Source: Pyricularia pennisetigena (lineage: Eukaryota; Ascomycota; Sordariomycetes; Magnaporthales; Pyriculariaceae). Taken from it: a stretch of 64,000 nucleotides of DNA. The translations under genes were made by a program, and so were the position numbers. This document shows positions 34,674-46,752 of this stretch, one piece after another. Location: contig NC_043743.1 in the NCBI RefSeq assembly GCF_004337985.1, positions 3,022,543 through 3,086,542 on the forward strand. The letters are read 5' to 3'. How positions within the stretch are numbered: position 1 is the stretch's first letter; every line of letters starts with the position of its first letter. Below the pieces are notes generated by a model. That model searched no databases and was not told where the DNA came from. It was given only the letters and a program-made list of their open reading frames with translations.

Positions 34674-37600
34674 ATGTCATTACAGCCGGAGATAGCAAAT
34701 ACCACAGCCGCCACGGGTGGCGGCACTATATCGGAAGAAAAGCCAGGCTTTGACAAAGAGCCCGACGTCGCGGCCGTGGAGATCGACTCCACATCGTCAA
34801 AAGCACATGCCAGCAGCAAAAACAGCGGCGGCAGCAGCAGCAGCAGTAGCAGTAGCACCCACGAAAAGGCCAACAGCACCGAGGATAGCGACAACGAAGA
34901 TGTCATCATCATCTCGGGCGAGGACGTGTCAAACCACCTGCTGCCGCTCCGGGACGATGGGGATCCGGCCTTGACGTTCCGCAGTATATTTCTCGCCACC
35001 TGCCTCGCCGCCTTTGAGAGTACGCTGTATCAGATATACCAGTTCAAGCCGACCGAGATCGAGGTGTCGTCTCTGTTCATTGTGCTTATCGCGCACTTTG
35101 CCGGCACCGCCTGGGCGACGTTGCTGCCCCGAGGTGACAAGCTCGAGGCTAGATGGCGGGCTAGCGGCAGCACCGGCGCCCTGCCGTTGTGGATCCAGAT
35201 CATGTCCGTCGTCAACCCCGGGCCCTGGGGTCTCAAGGAGCATGCCATCTGCGCCATAACGGCCGCGTCCTCATCCAACGCCGCCGAGGCCATCCTGGCC
35301 TTTACAGCGCAGGATCTGTTCTACGACCTGGAGCTCAAGCCCGTGACGGTCGTGCTGTCCATCATCTCCATCAGCTTGTTTGGGTACGGCATCTGCGGTC
35401 TGATCCGCCCCATTGCGGTTTGGCACATCGACGCCGTCTACTGGAGCAGCCTCCCCGTCGTCAAGACGGTGCAGAGCCTGCACTGGCAGGAGTTCAAGAC
35501 TTCCAAACCGCTGAGGGTGTTTTGGATCGCCTTTGGCTGCATGTTTGTCTATGAGTTCCTCCCGGCCTACATGTGGCCGTGGCTCAACTCTGTGTCCATT
35601 CGTGAGTTTTTTTTTTTTTTCTTTTTTTTTTTTTGCTTCTCTCTTGCAGCGGCTTCTGTTATGTATTACTGAAACACTAACCGAGTCTCATCAGCTTGTC
35701 TGGCTGCTATGCACGCAACTGGCGATCTTGGAGCTACTCTGACGAGGTTCTTTGGCGGTTCCATCAACAATGAGGGCCTTGGGCTATTTTCACTGTCTTT
35801 TGACTGGCAATATGTGAGTAGCCTCACTATTTGGTTATGATTTTGCCACAGATCAAAACAAATGACTGACCACACTGTCGCATTGTCACAAATCGCAACA
35901 CAGATCACATCGTACAACACATCTCTCCCCCTAATCACTCAGCTGCACACCGGTCTCGGGCTTGGAATCTGCATGATCGGAATGGTAGTCGTATGGTACA
36001 CCAATGCTTTCAACGCCCAGTCTCAGCCCTTTATGAGCACCAGGCTGCACTCTGCCAACGGCTCCATCTACCCCATCTCGCAGGTCTTTGAGGCCGGTCA
36101 GCTCGACCACGCGGCACTGGAGAAGTTTGGTCTTCCACAACTGTCGGGCACTTTTGTCTGGGGCTTGTTTATGGCGAATGCTGCCGTGAGTATTTCGTTT
36201 TTTTTTTCTTCGTCGTGATCTGTCTATTCAAAGTTGCCGTTGACTGACATGTTTAATATTTGAAAACAGATTGGTGGCATGATTACTCACTGTGCAGTCT
36301 TTTACGCCAAAGACATAATCAACTCTTTCAAAAGCGCCAACAAGGACGATTTCAAAGACCGCCATCATAACCATATGAAGGCCAACTACAAAGAGGCACC
36401 CTGGTGGTGGTTCGCGATCGTCTTGTTTGTGAGCTTCAGCTTAGGGCTGATAGTCGTCACAACACAAAACATTACATTGCCTTGGTGTTAGTACTCTAGT
36501 CACCGAAAATTCTCCCTCCCAAAATACCCCTCATTGTTCCAAATTCCCGAGAACATCTGCTAACTTCCCATCAGGGGCTTATATGATATCGCTGCTTCTT
36601 GGGTGTATAATTGCGCCTCTTGTAAGTCTTTGGATCCCCCTATAGAAACTCTCTTATTGTTTTGACTGCTAACCCAGTTCCTCTCAACAGAGCACAATGC
36701 TGTTCTCCCGTTTCGGCCTCGCAATTGCTACAAATAACTTGTCCAAGATGTTGGCGGGTTTGATCATTCCTGAACGTCCAATTGGCACAATGTACTTTGC
36801 CGCGTGGAGTCACAGTGTGATTAGGTACAGGACACTTTCAGTTCGCGTTGCCTATCGTCTCGATGATTCTGAAACTGACACTCGTACTACATACAGCTCG
36901 TGCCATTCTCTATGCAATGATCTAAAGATTGGGGAGTACCGTGAGTCTATTACTCCTTTGCCACAGCACATGAAATTCCAAACGCTTCAAACAAATTGAC
37001 TAACACTTACCCTCTTCCACACAGTCAAAATCCCACCCAGAGACATGTTCCTCACCCAAGTGTACGGCACCATCCTCGGAGGCTTCATCAACTACGGCGT
37101 CATGAGCTCCATCGTCAAAACCAACCGCGACCTCCTAGTAAACAGCGATGGCAACAACTCCTGGAGCGGCGCCACCATCCAGAGCTACAACACCAACGCC
37201 GCCACCTGGGCGCTGGCGAAATACCTGTACGGCCCCGGCGGCGCTTACTCGATCGTCCCGCTAGGTCTGGCTCTCGGCGTGGTGCTTGTGCTAATCCACA
37301 GGGCGATAGTCCACGTGAGTTGCCTTTTATTTCCGCCCTGACCCCCACCCTTCCCCAATCTCATCACCGGCGCAAGCTAACACCAAGGGGGAAAAAAAAA
37401 ACCAACCGATCCCTCCCCTCCTCAGTTCGTCCCCAAGATAAAAGGCTGGGACCTGGCCGAGAACATCAACCTGCCGCAGCTGCTCACCTACTGCGGCGAG
37501 ATACCCATCGGCGCCACGCAGACGTGCGTCATCTTTAGCCAGATCCTCGGCGGGCTGTTTGCGCAGTTTTATCTGCGCAACTACCGGCCCCGCATCTTCA

Positions 37601-37767
37601 AGAACTACTTTTACTCGACCGCGGGGGCCTTTGACGGCGCCGCGCTGTCGGCCTTGTTCTTGCTATCATTTGCCGTGTTTGGGGCCGCCGGTCCCGCGAT
37701 TCCGTTTCCGAGGTGGTGGGGGAACCGCGCCGGGGAGAATTATGATTTTTGTCCCAAGGTCGAGTGA
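34674..37767 (+). CDS. OPT family oligopeptide transporter
   Basis: Nine exons: 34674-35601, 35695-35813, 35904-36185, 36270-36486, 36575-36621, 36691-36824, 36897-36940, 37025-37314, 37426-37767, all in frame, giving about 800 residues, the usual size. The fourth donor is gttagt at 36487, which yields LPWWAYM across the junction. The first 90 residues are hydrophilic with a Ser run (about 54-61) and acidic patches, likely cytosolic. Family motifs are NPGPWGLKEH (181-190) and KIPPRDMF near the start of exon 8, plus many hydrophobic spans. It should import tetra- to hexapeptides or related compounds such as glutathione or metal chelates with protons at the plasma membrane. The peptide-supplying G1 peptidase and vacuolar-type M20 peptidase lie elsewhere in the window but are not adjacent. 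Confidence 0.94.
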
Positions 37768-40525
37768 GGACGAGAGATTAATGCTGTTTCTTTGGGTGGA
37801 GGTTTTTTTTTTCTCATCATATCTAGGCGTTTGTGGCAAAGGTAAAAAGAAAAAAAAAGGGAGGTGGATTTCTGGTATTTTTTGTTACAAAAGGGAAAAT
37901 TCATATAGAGCATGACGGATATAATTTGTCCATTGGCATACTTCTATTCACAATTGCAGTACTACAAAACCTGGTGCGCCTGGTCATGGCCTCTTTGATA
38001 AAGCCGTGCCTTGGTAATTCTCTTTCAGTTGTGATATATGAGAATACTCGGATGCTGCAGTATCAAGAGTAGTTCCATATTTATTCGAATGACCATTCTC
38101 CATGCAGCTTGCCTAATCCTTATTCATCGCATTGTATATGAGTCCATTCGGAAAGGAGACAACAGTCAGAAAGGTATTCTTGTATCTGCCGGGAAGTCGG
38201 AACTTTGGTTTAGCTAACCGTCGTCTAATCTGAAGCCTGTTGCAACCGTGTAATGTGCTTCTCGGGCATTTTTTTTTTTTTAATTACTAAGAATAATCGA
38301 ACCATAAGCTTTAGGTATTTGAGGGGATGCAAAAAGATTGCCTAAAATGGAAATATACGCATCAAGACTTGTTCCAGATCTTTGTCTACTTAACCATGAT
38401 TCTCTAGAACATCTTCGTCCAATTTTCTTTCAGCATCGGTTGAGAGGGGGACGATTAATTCTATATTTTGACAAGACTTCGGATCGTGCTTCAATTGCCC
38501 AAAATGGAAAATATAAAAACTCCAAAAATACCCTGTTCACGCGAGCCTGAGTTTATATGGAAAACCGACAAAAAAAAAAGAGGTGCTCGAGTTTGCGCGT
38601 TGAAATAAACTATTTCCGAAACCCTAACATTGACAAGGTCAGATCTTGGTGTTATTTATATTCAACTACCCCGGATCGGAACTATACATAGTGGACTTGC
38701 AGAGTTGATCATGCTGAGTCGCTTCGACTTGAGACGGAAACAAAAATTACGGGCTTTCGCTAAAAACAAGGTCGATCAAATAGAAATTTTTACCGACAGC
38801 AAAAACTTCAATCATGACCAACGCATTCGACTGCGATATACCCTATCGCTCAATGCGCTCATTGAGTTTTGTTTGCACCAGGCACAGGCGAGCGTATGCT
38901 TTTTTTTCCAACGAAAACTAAAATCCCATCAAAGCGCATCAAAACAATTTATCGCCACCTGCAACAGTTTAAAAAAAAAAGTGGAACAATCGCAAGGAGT
39001 AATTTGATTGTTCATTAGGGTCTAGAACAGTAGAAAGCAAATGAATTGAAACGGGTGATCTCGTGTAGCAAGGAAAATAAGAGGAGGCCAAAGCGGACGA
39101 TCAACACAAGAGGAGGAAAAATTCGCCTGTCACCGACACAAGCGAGAGGCGGGTGGTGGGTGGCCGAACAAACGCGCGGTTGCTACAGAGTTCACTTTTT
39201 CACCTCTTTTTTTTTATTCACCGCGGCTCACCATCGGGAAGACGACAAGTTAACGTAATAAAAGACCGAAGATGGGACGGAAGCTAGGGGAACCGCAGTG
39301 GATTTTGCGGTTTTGGGGCTTTAAGCTCCCCACCTCCCCTCTCCCCTGGCATCTTAATTATGAGACGGTCTTAAGGGGGAAGAGGACATGAGTCGTGAGC
39401 AGTCAGGACCCAAAAGAAAAAAGAAAAAATAAAAAAAAGTTGAAAGGGAAACGTACTTTATATTACGTGGTAAAAAGGTTTTGGACAAGCTTGTATGCTT
39501 AATTGTTTTTTATTCTTAGACACTTTGCCCGCGTCGGTGGAGAAACCCGCCGCTGACCAGGGGGGAACAGGGAGACGGTTGCACTACCCTTGCATGTGGG
39601 CTCGATCCGGGATCGTGAAACTCGGAATCTCTTCGTACCGCAGCGGACGAACGACGTCCTTGAACAAACAAAACAGCCTTTATAGCAATCCCAACAAGGC
39701 CCAGGCGACCAGGGCAGAAACGGGGCTCAGGACTGGACGCGAGTGGCTTGAGAGTTTGTTGACAATCCCCATCAACATACAGCGTTGCGTGCTTGCACAG
39801 TAAATAGATTGGCAGAAGACGCATGAATGATCAGAACTTGACCTTACAACGGTACAGGGTGCGGTGCCGTGGAAGCGGATCCCATAATACTACAGGCGAT
39901 AGGGTTTTGGTACGATTTATTTGGGCTGTGCGAATATCGTACGATGAACTTTGCGCGCGCAGGGCAGCGAGGGCAGGCCTGTCAAATTTCGGATGACGGA
40001 GCACAGATATATTGTTCCCATTACCAAGTGGCACTAGGGACGGAAGCGAATGAACGTCATTAATGCAAATCCATCGGTACCCTATATTTTGAGTTTTGGG
40101 TTTTTGAGTTCCTTCTTTTTTTTTTTGGTTGCGATCTTCTGGTTTTTTTTTCCCTCGTGGCCAAAACAAAAATAAGGTCAAAACTCAATCCATCATCTCA
40201 AGTTGTGTGAAGATCTCTGGGTCGCAACAACGATGCCATAAACAAATGCCCATTTTACCTAGATATAGTTTCCCAGCAGAACGGAACTGGCAGCAATCAT
40301 AATGGGCCCGATGTTACGACATTCACAATTACCATTGTTATGTTGGTGACCATCATCGAGCATCGTCATCGTTCACTACGTACATAAAAAAATAATTCTT
40401 GGTGGTATCGCCGCCAAGCCAAACCAAGGGGTAATCACTACTTTGGCGAGTTTCGGGCCCAATTCTTTTTGCCAGGCGAGCCTACTGTAGTTCTTGATTT
40501 TCGGTATTCGGTATGTCGCTGGCAT

Positions 40526-40558
<33 letters not shown>

Positions 40559-40559
<1 letters not shown>

Positions 40560-40678
40560 TACTGTAGGCTTGTCGGATATTGCAAAAATCTCTTCTCCAA
40601 GAAACAGAAACATGTCAAAAGAAAAAGAAAAGGCTAGCCCAACTGCCCTACAAACTACTGCTAGTCCAGCCACAGTCT
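40559..40678 (+). repeat. 120-bp direct duplicate, copy 1 (left of gap)
   Basis: Identical base for base to 40753-40872. It starts right after a T tract and ends at the N gap. Exact identity in non-coding DNA on both sides of a gap points to two contig ends that overlap but were not merged. Confidence 0.95.
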
Positions 40679-40689
40679 NNNNNNNNNNN
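40679..40689. other. Assembly gap (11 N)
   Basis: Short N run between a 120-bp block and a T-rich tract, with the same 120-bp block repeated 63 bp further on. Confidence 0.97.
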
Positions 40690-40752
40690 TTTTTTTTTTT
40701 TTTTTTTCTTTTTTCTTTTGGTGTTGGATTTCTTTTCTCCTTGTTTGTTGTA

Positions 40753-40872
40753 GTACTGTAGGCTTGTCGGATATTGCAAAAATCTCTTCTCCAAGAAACA
40801 GAAACATGTCAAAAGAAAAAGAAAAGGCTAGCCCAACTGCCCTACAAACTACTGCTAGTCCAGCCACAGTCT
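40753..40872 (+). repeat. 120-bp direct duplicate, copy 2 (right of gap)
   Basis: Exact repeat of 40559-40678; here the sequence continues on into unique DNA, whereas copy 1 stops at the gap. Confidence 0.95.
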
Positions 40873-41236
40873 CAGACCAATAGCTAGCTGCAGTTTTTGT
40901 GACAAGACAAGAGACTGCTAGGGCTGCCTCATGTTGGATTAGAATCGCGGTCATGATGCTTGCGACGACAGCTTGGCTTCTGGAGCAGTGGATGATCTTG
41001 GCGTTTGCATCTGCGCCGCGCAGGTAAGGGGCTCAAACATTTAGCTTCAGCTCAGCCTGAACAGAAGACAGTGGTAGCAACTGGTAGAGCCCCGCAGAAC
41101 CCCATCAGCACCCCCACCTTTTAGCACATGTGGAGTCCAAGCTAGAAACAAGATCATTTCTTTTTTTTCTTTTTTTTTTTTTTTTTTTCCTTCCATGCGA
41201 CCCAAGCTGCAGCCGGCCCAGCTTTAACCTTATCTT

Positions 41237-41275
41237 CCATGCCCTACCTACCTGCCTGCCTAGCTAGCTACTTAC
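41237..41275. repeat. CTAC/CTGC/CTAG simple repeat
   Basis: Runs as ccctacctacctgcctgcc then tagctagctacttaccc. Same sequence class as the array at 14281-14590 and, inverted, as that at 16630-16830. Confidence 0.7.
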
Positions 41276-43259
41276 CCATTGCAACGCCCTCGTTCCTGAA
41301 AGGCAGCCCAACGTAACCCACACACACCAACTAACTGCAAGGGACCGAGAGACACAAACGTCCTCGCCGCAGCTTATGCAGGCACATGCATGAAACCCGA
41401 AGCCTTTGGTGCGGCAAATCCCGGGGATCCGGCCGCCCTAGGTTGCCTGTCACTCAGCCCCATTGTCCTCTAAACAATGTATACTTTGTAGGCAACCCGA
41501 GGTGGGCAGACGTACTACTGTAATCATGATTGCAGAGTAATAGTACGTACACATCCAAGTGACAAAAGGGCTGAACTCGATATCAACATTGGCGCGTGTC
41601 ATCTGCCAAAACATTATCCCTCGGGGTCGTCAAACATGTCTAGAGTTCGGACGGATTAAAAGATGGTCAGGGGTTAGTCCGGACCGGAATTACGGGAGGT
41701 GTGGACCCTTGCACCTTTATGTAACTCACCGTACTACGCAGTATCGTACCTCCCAACGCAAGCAAGGCAAGGCAAGACACCTAGAACCGACCCTAGGCAC
41801 TCGCATCTGCAACCGAACATGACCCTGGCAGGCAGTGATCAATGGAGAGAGAAAGAGAGAGCTTCGACACCGCGCCAATACGTACCGTTGTTCGACGAGC
41901 AAACAAGCCAGCAATCAACCTGGGCAAGAAGTCGACTTGGTTATTGCTCCGCGACTAGGCAATCTAGACTGTCTAGTGCAGTATTTACTCTTACTTCCCT
42001 TTGCACCAGCTTCACGAGAATCGCACACATCGCCTGCTCTACCAGCCATGATATCCAAAATCATGGTCAAACAGACCTAACTAGAGCTCACCGCATGCCG
42101 CTGTGCCGAAACCCAATTCAATAAACGGGGCCGCCACCCCCAGGGTGTTGTTTTTTCTTGTCAGAGCGTTCAAAACACACTGTTGGACTCCACGTCCATC
42201 TCCACGTGCTCCATTATCAACGTCTGCCCCCTGACAACCAGAAGCCAAGACCAACGTCAAGATGGCTGACAGCAAAAGTAAGAACGGCAACTGTATCTGA
42301 TGCCTCGCCTCCAAGTCATCCACCATAGACAAACAGCAGACAAATCTGATACGACACACGGATATCGTCTCGCCATGTCGTTCTGTCTACTTGCTTTTTC
42401 CGCCTTCGGGTCTTCCGGCTGGATTACATACAGTAGAGCCAAGGGGACTCCGGCATCCATCTTGTCTAGATTTTCTCTCCTTTCCTCCGCAACGGCTTGA
42501 TCGTGCCATCGCAAGCGGGCCCTATTACAGGATAGCTTTGTTTGCTTACCTGCTTCTGTCCTAGGCTGACACTCGCTTGGTAGGCACTTGGCACACTTTT
42601 TTTTTGCGTTCCCGGAGCCGGGGCCATTCGCCGAGAAAAAAAAAAAAACAACCCCTGCGCCCCCATCACTACCGGGACTGCACACGGTCCGCCAAGGAGA
42701 CGCTTACCATATGGAGTCGATCACGATGCCGCTGTATAAGGAAACCAGGCTCGCTCCTGCTGCACATCTTTTTCTCGGCGTCCCTCTCGCCCCTTTCTAT
42801 CCCTCTGCTTTTCGTTTCCGACGTCACAGCTCCCCTTTCCCTTCGTTGGCCGGTACCCATGTTGATTCGTTTCTTACGAGCTTACAGTGTGAGGCTTATC
42901 TAATTCATCTTCTCGGTTGGAGAAGCTGCAGTAGACGAGCTTGTTGCATACTGTTGGTTCACTTTCTTTCTTCTTTTCTCTTTTACTTCTTTTTATCACA
43001 CACCTTCCTTTTTTTTTGCCCTTTTCCATCTTGCATTCTTTGCATTCACTGCTCATTGCTGCCTTCGATTCTTCACGGAGCAGGTCTCACTCGTTTGCCA
43101 AAGACCTCCTATTTGATATTGTAGGCTTTGGTTTTCTTTCTTTTCTTGTCGCGAGGGAAAGGATCAAGAAAACAATCACTGCTCATCCAGAAGCAGTTGT
43201 CAGTCCTTACGGATTCTACCCGTGATACCATAGTCTGCTTGTAGCAGACGACATACATA

Positions 43260-45917
43260 ATGCTTCCTCGAGTTTCCCTCGTTCTATTTGCCCTTTTGGC
43301 CACAGCAAATGCCTCGCCCGCACGAGCCGACAAGAGGAACCCGCCGCCGGACCCCGCAAAGCCCGCCGAGTGCAAACCGACGACGATTACTGAGCACGTC
43401 ACGCAGACGCAGCACGTCACCAAGGAGGTGAACCACACGCTCCCGCCCCAGACGGTCGAGAAGACGCTGCCTCCGAAGACGGTGGAAAAGACGCTGCCGC
43501 CGACGACGGTCGAGAAGACGGTCCACGTCACCCAGACCGCCACCAAGACGCTCCCGCCGCACACCGTCCATGTAACCCAGACCGCCACCAAGACGGTCCA
43601 CGTGACGCAGACGCAGACTCAGACCAAGGTCGAGACGAAGGAGGTCACCAAGACCCTGCCGCCCCAGACGGTTCACGTGACCCAGACCGCCATCAAGACG
43701 GTGGTCTCGACCAAGGTTGAGAAGAAGGAGGTCATCAAGACCCTCCCTCCCTCGACCGTTGTGTCAACCAGGGAGGTCGTCAAGACCCTGCCTCCCCAGA
43801 CGGTGCACGTCACGAAAACGCAGACCAAGGAGGTGGTCAAGACCGTGCCGGTCACCCAGGTCAAGGAGAAGATTGTTACGCAGACCAAGGAGGTTGTGAA
43901 GACGGTGCCTGTCACTCAGGTCAAGGAAAAGATCGTTACGCAGACTAAGGAGGTGGTCAAGACCGTGCCTGTTACGCAGGTCAAGGAGAAGACGGTGACG
44001 CAGACCAAGGATGTCGTCAAGACGGTGCCTGTCACTCAGGTCAAGGAAAAGATTGTCACCCAGACCCGCGATGTCGTCAAGACCGTCCCGGTCGTCTCCA
44101 CCCAGGTCAAGGAGGTTGTCAAGACGGTCGTCTCGACGGTGCCCAAGGAGGTTGTGCGCACCGTCACCTCTACTCAGCAGGGCTCGCCCGTCCACGTCAC
44201 CAAGGAGGTCGTCCGCACAGTGACGCAGGCTGGTGCCCCGGTTACCGTCACCCAGGCCGTCACTCACGCCGTGACCCAGACCAAGGAGGTCGTCCGCACC
44301 GTCACCGAGTCTGCCCAGGTCGCCCCGGCCCCGAACGTCCCTCCCACGACTGTGACCAAGGAGATGATCCGCACCGTGACGCAGACTGGCGCCCCGGTTA
44401 CCGTCACTCAGACGCACGCCGGCGCCCCTGTTACCGTTACTTACACGCAGGCCGGCGCACCGGTTACTGTCACACAGACGCAGGCTGGCGCTCCCGTCAC
44501 CCAGACCAAGGAGGTCATCAAGACCGTTACTTACACACAGGCCGGCGCGCCGGTTACTGTGACCCAAACGCACGCCGGCGCACCGGTTACCGTTACTTAC
44601 ACCCAGGCCGGCGCTCCTGTCACCCAGACCAAGGAGGTCATCAAGACCGTTACTTACACCCAGGCCGGCGCGCCGGTTACTGTGACCCAGACGCACGCCG
44701 GTGCCCCTGTGACTGTCACATACACCCAGGCCGGCGCCCCTGTGACTGTGACCCATACTCAAGCTGGCGCCCCTGTTACCGTTACTTACACTCAGGCCGG
44801 CGCGCCGGTTACCGTGACCCAGACTCACGCCGGTGCCCCTGTTACCGTTACTTACACACAGGCCGGAGCACCGGTTACTGTCACCCAGACGCACGTCGGT
44901 GCTCCCGTGACTGTTACTTACACACAGGCTGGCGCTCCCGTCACCCAGACCAAGGAGGTCGTCAAGACCGTTACCGAATCTGCTCAAGTTGCCCCGGCAC
45001 CGAATGTCCCGCCCTCTACTGTCACCAAGGAGGTCCCCGTACATGTGACCGTCACCCAGTCTGGCCAGGCCGTCGAGAAGACAGTTACGAAGGAGGTCCC
45101 CGTACATGTGACCGTCACCCAGTCTGGCCAGGCCGTCGAGAAGACAGTCACGAAGGAGGTCCCCGTCCACGTCACCGTCACCTACCAGGCCCAGGCCAGC
45201 GAGAAGACCGTCACCAAGGAGGTTCCCGTGCATGTGACCGTTACCAAACACGGTCAGGCCGTCGAGCGTACCGTCACGTCGATCCACAAGGTCGTCCACA
45301 CCGTCACCCAGGGCGGACAGAACCAGATTCACACCGTCGTCCACACCGTCCAGGTGCCCGTTGTGCACACCAGCGTCGTTACCCAGCACGTTCCTGCCCC
45401 GGCACAGACCGTCACGGTTACCGTTGGAGCCGGCCACGCAGCTCCCTCTTCCCCCGTTTCGCCGCCCAAGGTCATCATTCCGGTCCATGGCGCCCGACCT
45501 CCTGTGGTTGTCGTGCCGCCCCAGCACTCGGCTCCTCCGCCCGCGGCCTCGCACTCCATGCCGCCCCCGGCCGCCTCGTCTTCTGTCCACATGCCACCAC
45601 CGCCCATGCACTCGGCTCCTCCGCCCGCGGCCTCGCACTCCATGCCGTCCCCGGCCGCCTCGTCGTCTGTCCACATGCCACCACCGCCCATGCACTCGGC
45701 TCCTCCGCCCGCGGCCACACACTCCATGCCGCCCCCGGCCGCGGCACCGATCATGCCCCACGAGCCAGCCTCGCCCGCCGCATCATCGATGCCGCATCCT
45801 TCGGCGCCCTCCGCCGCTCCGTCCTCGCCCGAGGCCGCACACTCCTCCGCAGCCGCACCGGCCGCAGAGGGCACCCCAGCTCCACCGAAGAGAATGGCCC
45901 GGAGATATTCGGCGTAG
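43260..45917 (+). CDS. Secreted Thr/Val-rich tandem-repeat protein
   Basis: Single exon of 885 residues. Residues 1-19 are a signal peptide, followed by ADKR, a likely Kex2 site. Almost all the rest is repeats: TLPPxTVEK/HVTQT blocks (about 45-180); a 20-residue unit KEVVKTVPVTQVKEKIVTQT in four near-perfect copies (60-bp DNA unit, about 43830-44070); an 11-residue unit TQAGAPVTVT(Y/Q) carrying about 17 GAPV motifs (33-bp unit, about 44224-44960); a 21-residue unit KEVPVHVTVTQSGQAVEKTVT in four copies (about 45027-45280); and a 28-residue Pro/Ser/Ala/His/Met unit in about three copies (84-bp unit, 45525-45770). One Cys only. There is no hydrophobic GPI tail; it ends PKRMARRYSA with two dibasic sites. 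It looks like an extended cell-wall, adhesin or mucin-like protein. The function is not known to me. Confidence 0.85.
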   Translation: MLPRVSLVLFALLATANASPARADKRNPPPDPAKPAECKPTTITEHVTQTQHVTKEVNHTLPPQTVEKTLPPKTVEKTLPPTTVEKTVHVTQTATKTLPPHTVHVTQTATKTVHVTQTQTQTKVETKEVTKTLPPQTVHVTQTAIKTVVSTKVEKKEVIKTLPPSTVVSTREVVKTLPPQTVHVTKTQTKEVVKTVPVTQVKEKIVTQTKEVVKTVPVTQVKEKIVTQTKEVVKTVPVTQVKEKTVTQTKDVVKTVPVTQVKEKIVTQTRDVVKTVPVVSTQVKEVVKTVVSTVPKEVVRTVTSTQQGSPVHVTKEVVRTVTQAGAPVTVTQAVTHAVTQTKEVVRTVTESAQVAPAPNVPPTTVTKEMIRTVTQTGAPVTVTQTHAGAPVTVTYTQAGAPVTVTQTQAGAPVTQTKEVIKTVTYTQAGAPVTVTQTHAGAPVTVTYTQAGAPVTQTKEVIKTVTYTQAGAPVTVTQTHAGAPVTVTYTQAGAPVTVTHTQAGAPVTVTYTQAGAPVTVTQTHAGAPVTVTYTQAGAPVTVTQTHVGAPVTVTYTQAGAPVTQTKEVVKTVTESAQVAPAPNVPPSTVTKEVPVHVTVTQSGQAVEKTVTKEVPVHVTVTQSGQAVEKTVTKEVPVHVTVTYQAQASEKTVTKEVPVHVTVTKHGQAVERTVTSIHKVVHTVTQGGQNQIHTVVHTVQVPVVHTSVVTQHVPAPAQTVTVTVGAGHAAPSSPVSPPKVIIPVHGARPPVVVVPPQHSAPPPAASHSMPPPAASSSVHMPPPPMHSAPPPAASHSMPSPAASSSVHMPPPPMHSAPPPAATHSMPPPAAAPIMPHEPASPAASSMPHPSAPSAAPSSPEAAHSSAAAPAAEGTPAPPKRMARRYSA
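43830..44090 (+). repeat. 60-bp in-frame tandem repeat
   Basis: About four copies of a 60-bp unit (20 residues) inside the repeat protein gene, differing mainly at third codon positions, with a few changes such as Glu to Asp and Lys to Arg in the later copies. Confidence 0.85.
44224..44960 (+). repeat. 33-bp in-frame tandem repeat array
   Basis: About 17 copies of an 11-residue unit with the invariant core GAPV, alternating TQAGAPVTVTY with THAGAPVTVTQ-type units and interrupted at intervals by QTKEVIKTV spacers. Copies differ mostly by synonymous changes (ggcgcc, ggcgcg, ggtgcc, ggagca). Confidence 0.85.
45525..45776 (+). repeat. 84-bp in-frame tandem repeat
   Basis: Units start at 45525, 45609 and 45693, exactly 84 bp apart (28 residues). 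The first two are nearly identical; the third diverges after its first half. Confidence 0.9.
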
Positions 45918-46752
45918 AGACTTGTCTGATTTAATGTTGCAACACCAGAAAGGGTGTGGGGGGGTTTCTCTTTTTTTTTTTGTGTGTGTTCCGAGCCGGG
46001 GTGGTGGTAGTTATGAAATAGAGAGGTCATGGGAAGAAAAAAAATGACGGTATCTCGAATTAGAGAAAAAGAAAGATGATACCTTTTTTTTTTTTCTTTT
46101 CTTTTCTTTTTTTCCCCTTATATTTAATGTACATATAATTGACTCAACAACTCGGGAGTTTGAGGAAAAACCCACATTTTCTTTTCTTTATTTTGGCAGG
46201 GCCCACACTACACGTATTCAAGCAGCAATACTCTTTTTTTTTTTTTTCTCGCATGTATCCTTCCTCCCATCATCAACATCATCATATATTTGGCATCTTC
46301 TTTGTTTTTTTTCTTCTTCTCATCTTCTTTTCTTCTGCATCCTTTTGTTTACTATACTATTACCATGTAGTGCTTGTCACGAGGCGGAGGTTTGGGGGGG
46401 CTGAAGTGTGTTGTATCGTCTCAACATCAATTGTGAGAATATATTCAGTCGTAATACGCCTTTGCTTGGTCGTTGACCAGATGTTTGTACTCATATAATT
46501 CCTCTGCTTATTACACTGATATACACATAACTGTCCGGCCATGTGCAATGCTTAAATCAGGCGCAAGTATGGTGGAGTGGAGAAACCTGGGCTAACAGCA
46601 CTTGATGCAACTACATGCTTTCCGCTTTTTGCCAAAACTTTTGCTTCATTAGACAGGCCAAGACCTGGAAAGAGATATGAAGACTGTACTGTTGTCCTAG
46701 TGGTGTGAATAAAAAAAAAAAAAGGAAAAGAAAAGCTTCAATGCATACCCGC
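45918..46752. other. Shared 3' intergenic region
   Basis: About 0.8 kb between convergent genes, dominated by T-rich tracts (45970-45980, 46084-46113, 46233-46248, 46300-46345). No gene. Confidence 0.65.

Larger units (their letters stand above)
37768..43259. other. 5.5-kb region without supportable genes
   Basis: The longest gene-free stretch in the window. 37768-39480 is A/T-rich with many homopolymers. 40528-40558 is a T tract, followed by the duplicated 120-bp block and N gap. 41160-41190 is another T-rich tract; 41237-41275 is a CTAC/CTGC/CTAGC simple repeat. 42950-43020 is strongly pyrimidine-rich and is the leader of the repeat-protein gene. Frames of 60-180 codons (for example 38630-39007, 41699-42124, 42588-43124 plus; 42257-42685 minus) overlap each other and carry no motifs. 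I found no transposase or reverse-transcriptase remnant. Confidence 0.6.

Noticed and set aside
39540..39640. tRNA-like look of a ggctcgatcc segment
   Set aside because: Tried both strands; acceptor, D and T stems do not pair as required, so no tRNA is called.
41559..43124. Series of 60-180 codon frames on both strands before the repeat-protein gene
   Set aside because: Mutually overlapping, no motifs, and they cover pyrimidine-rich leader sequence.
43764..45761. 665-codon minus-strand open frame with Gly/Arg/His-rich product
   Set aside because: Exactly antisense to the repeat protein; it stays open because of the biased codons of the repeats on the other strand and has no domain or composition of its own.
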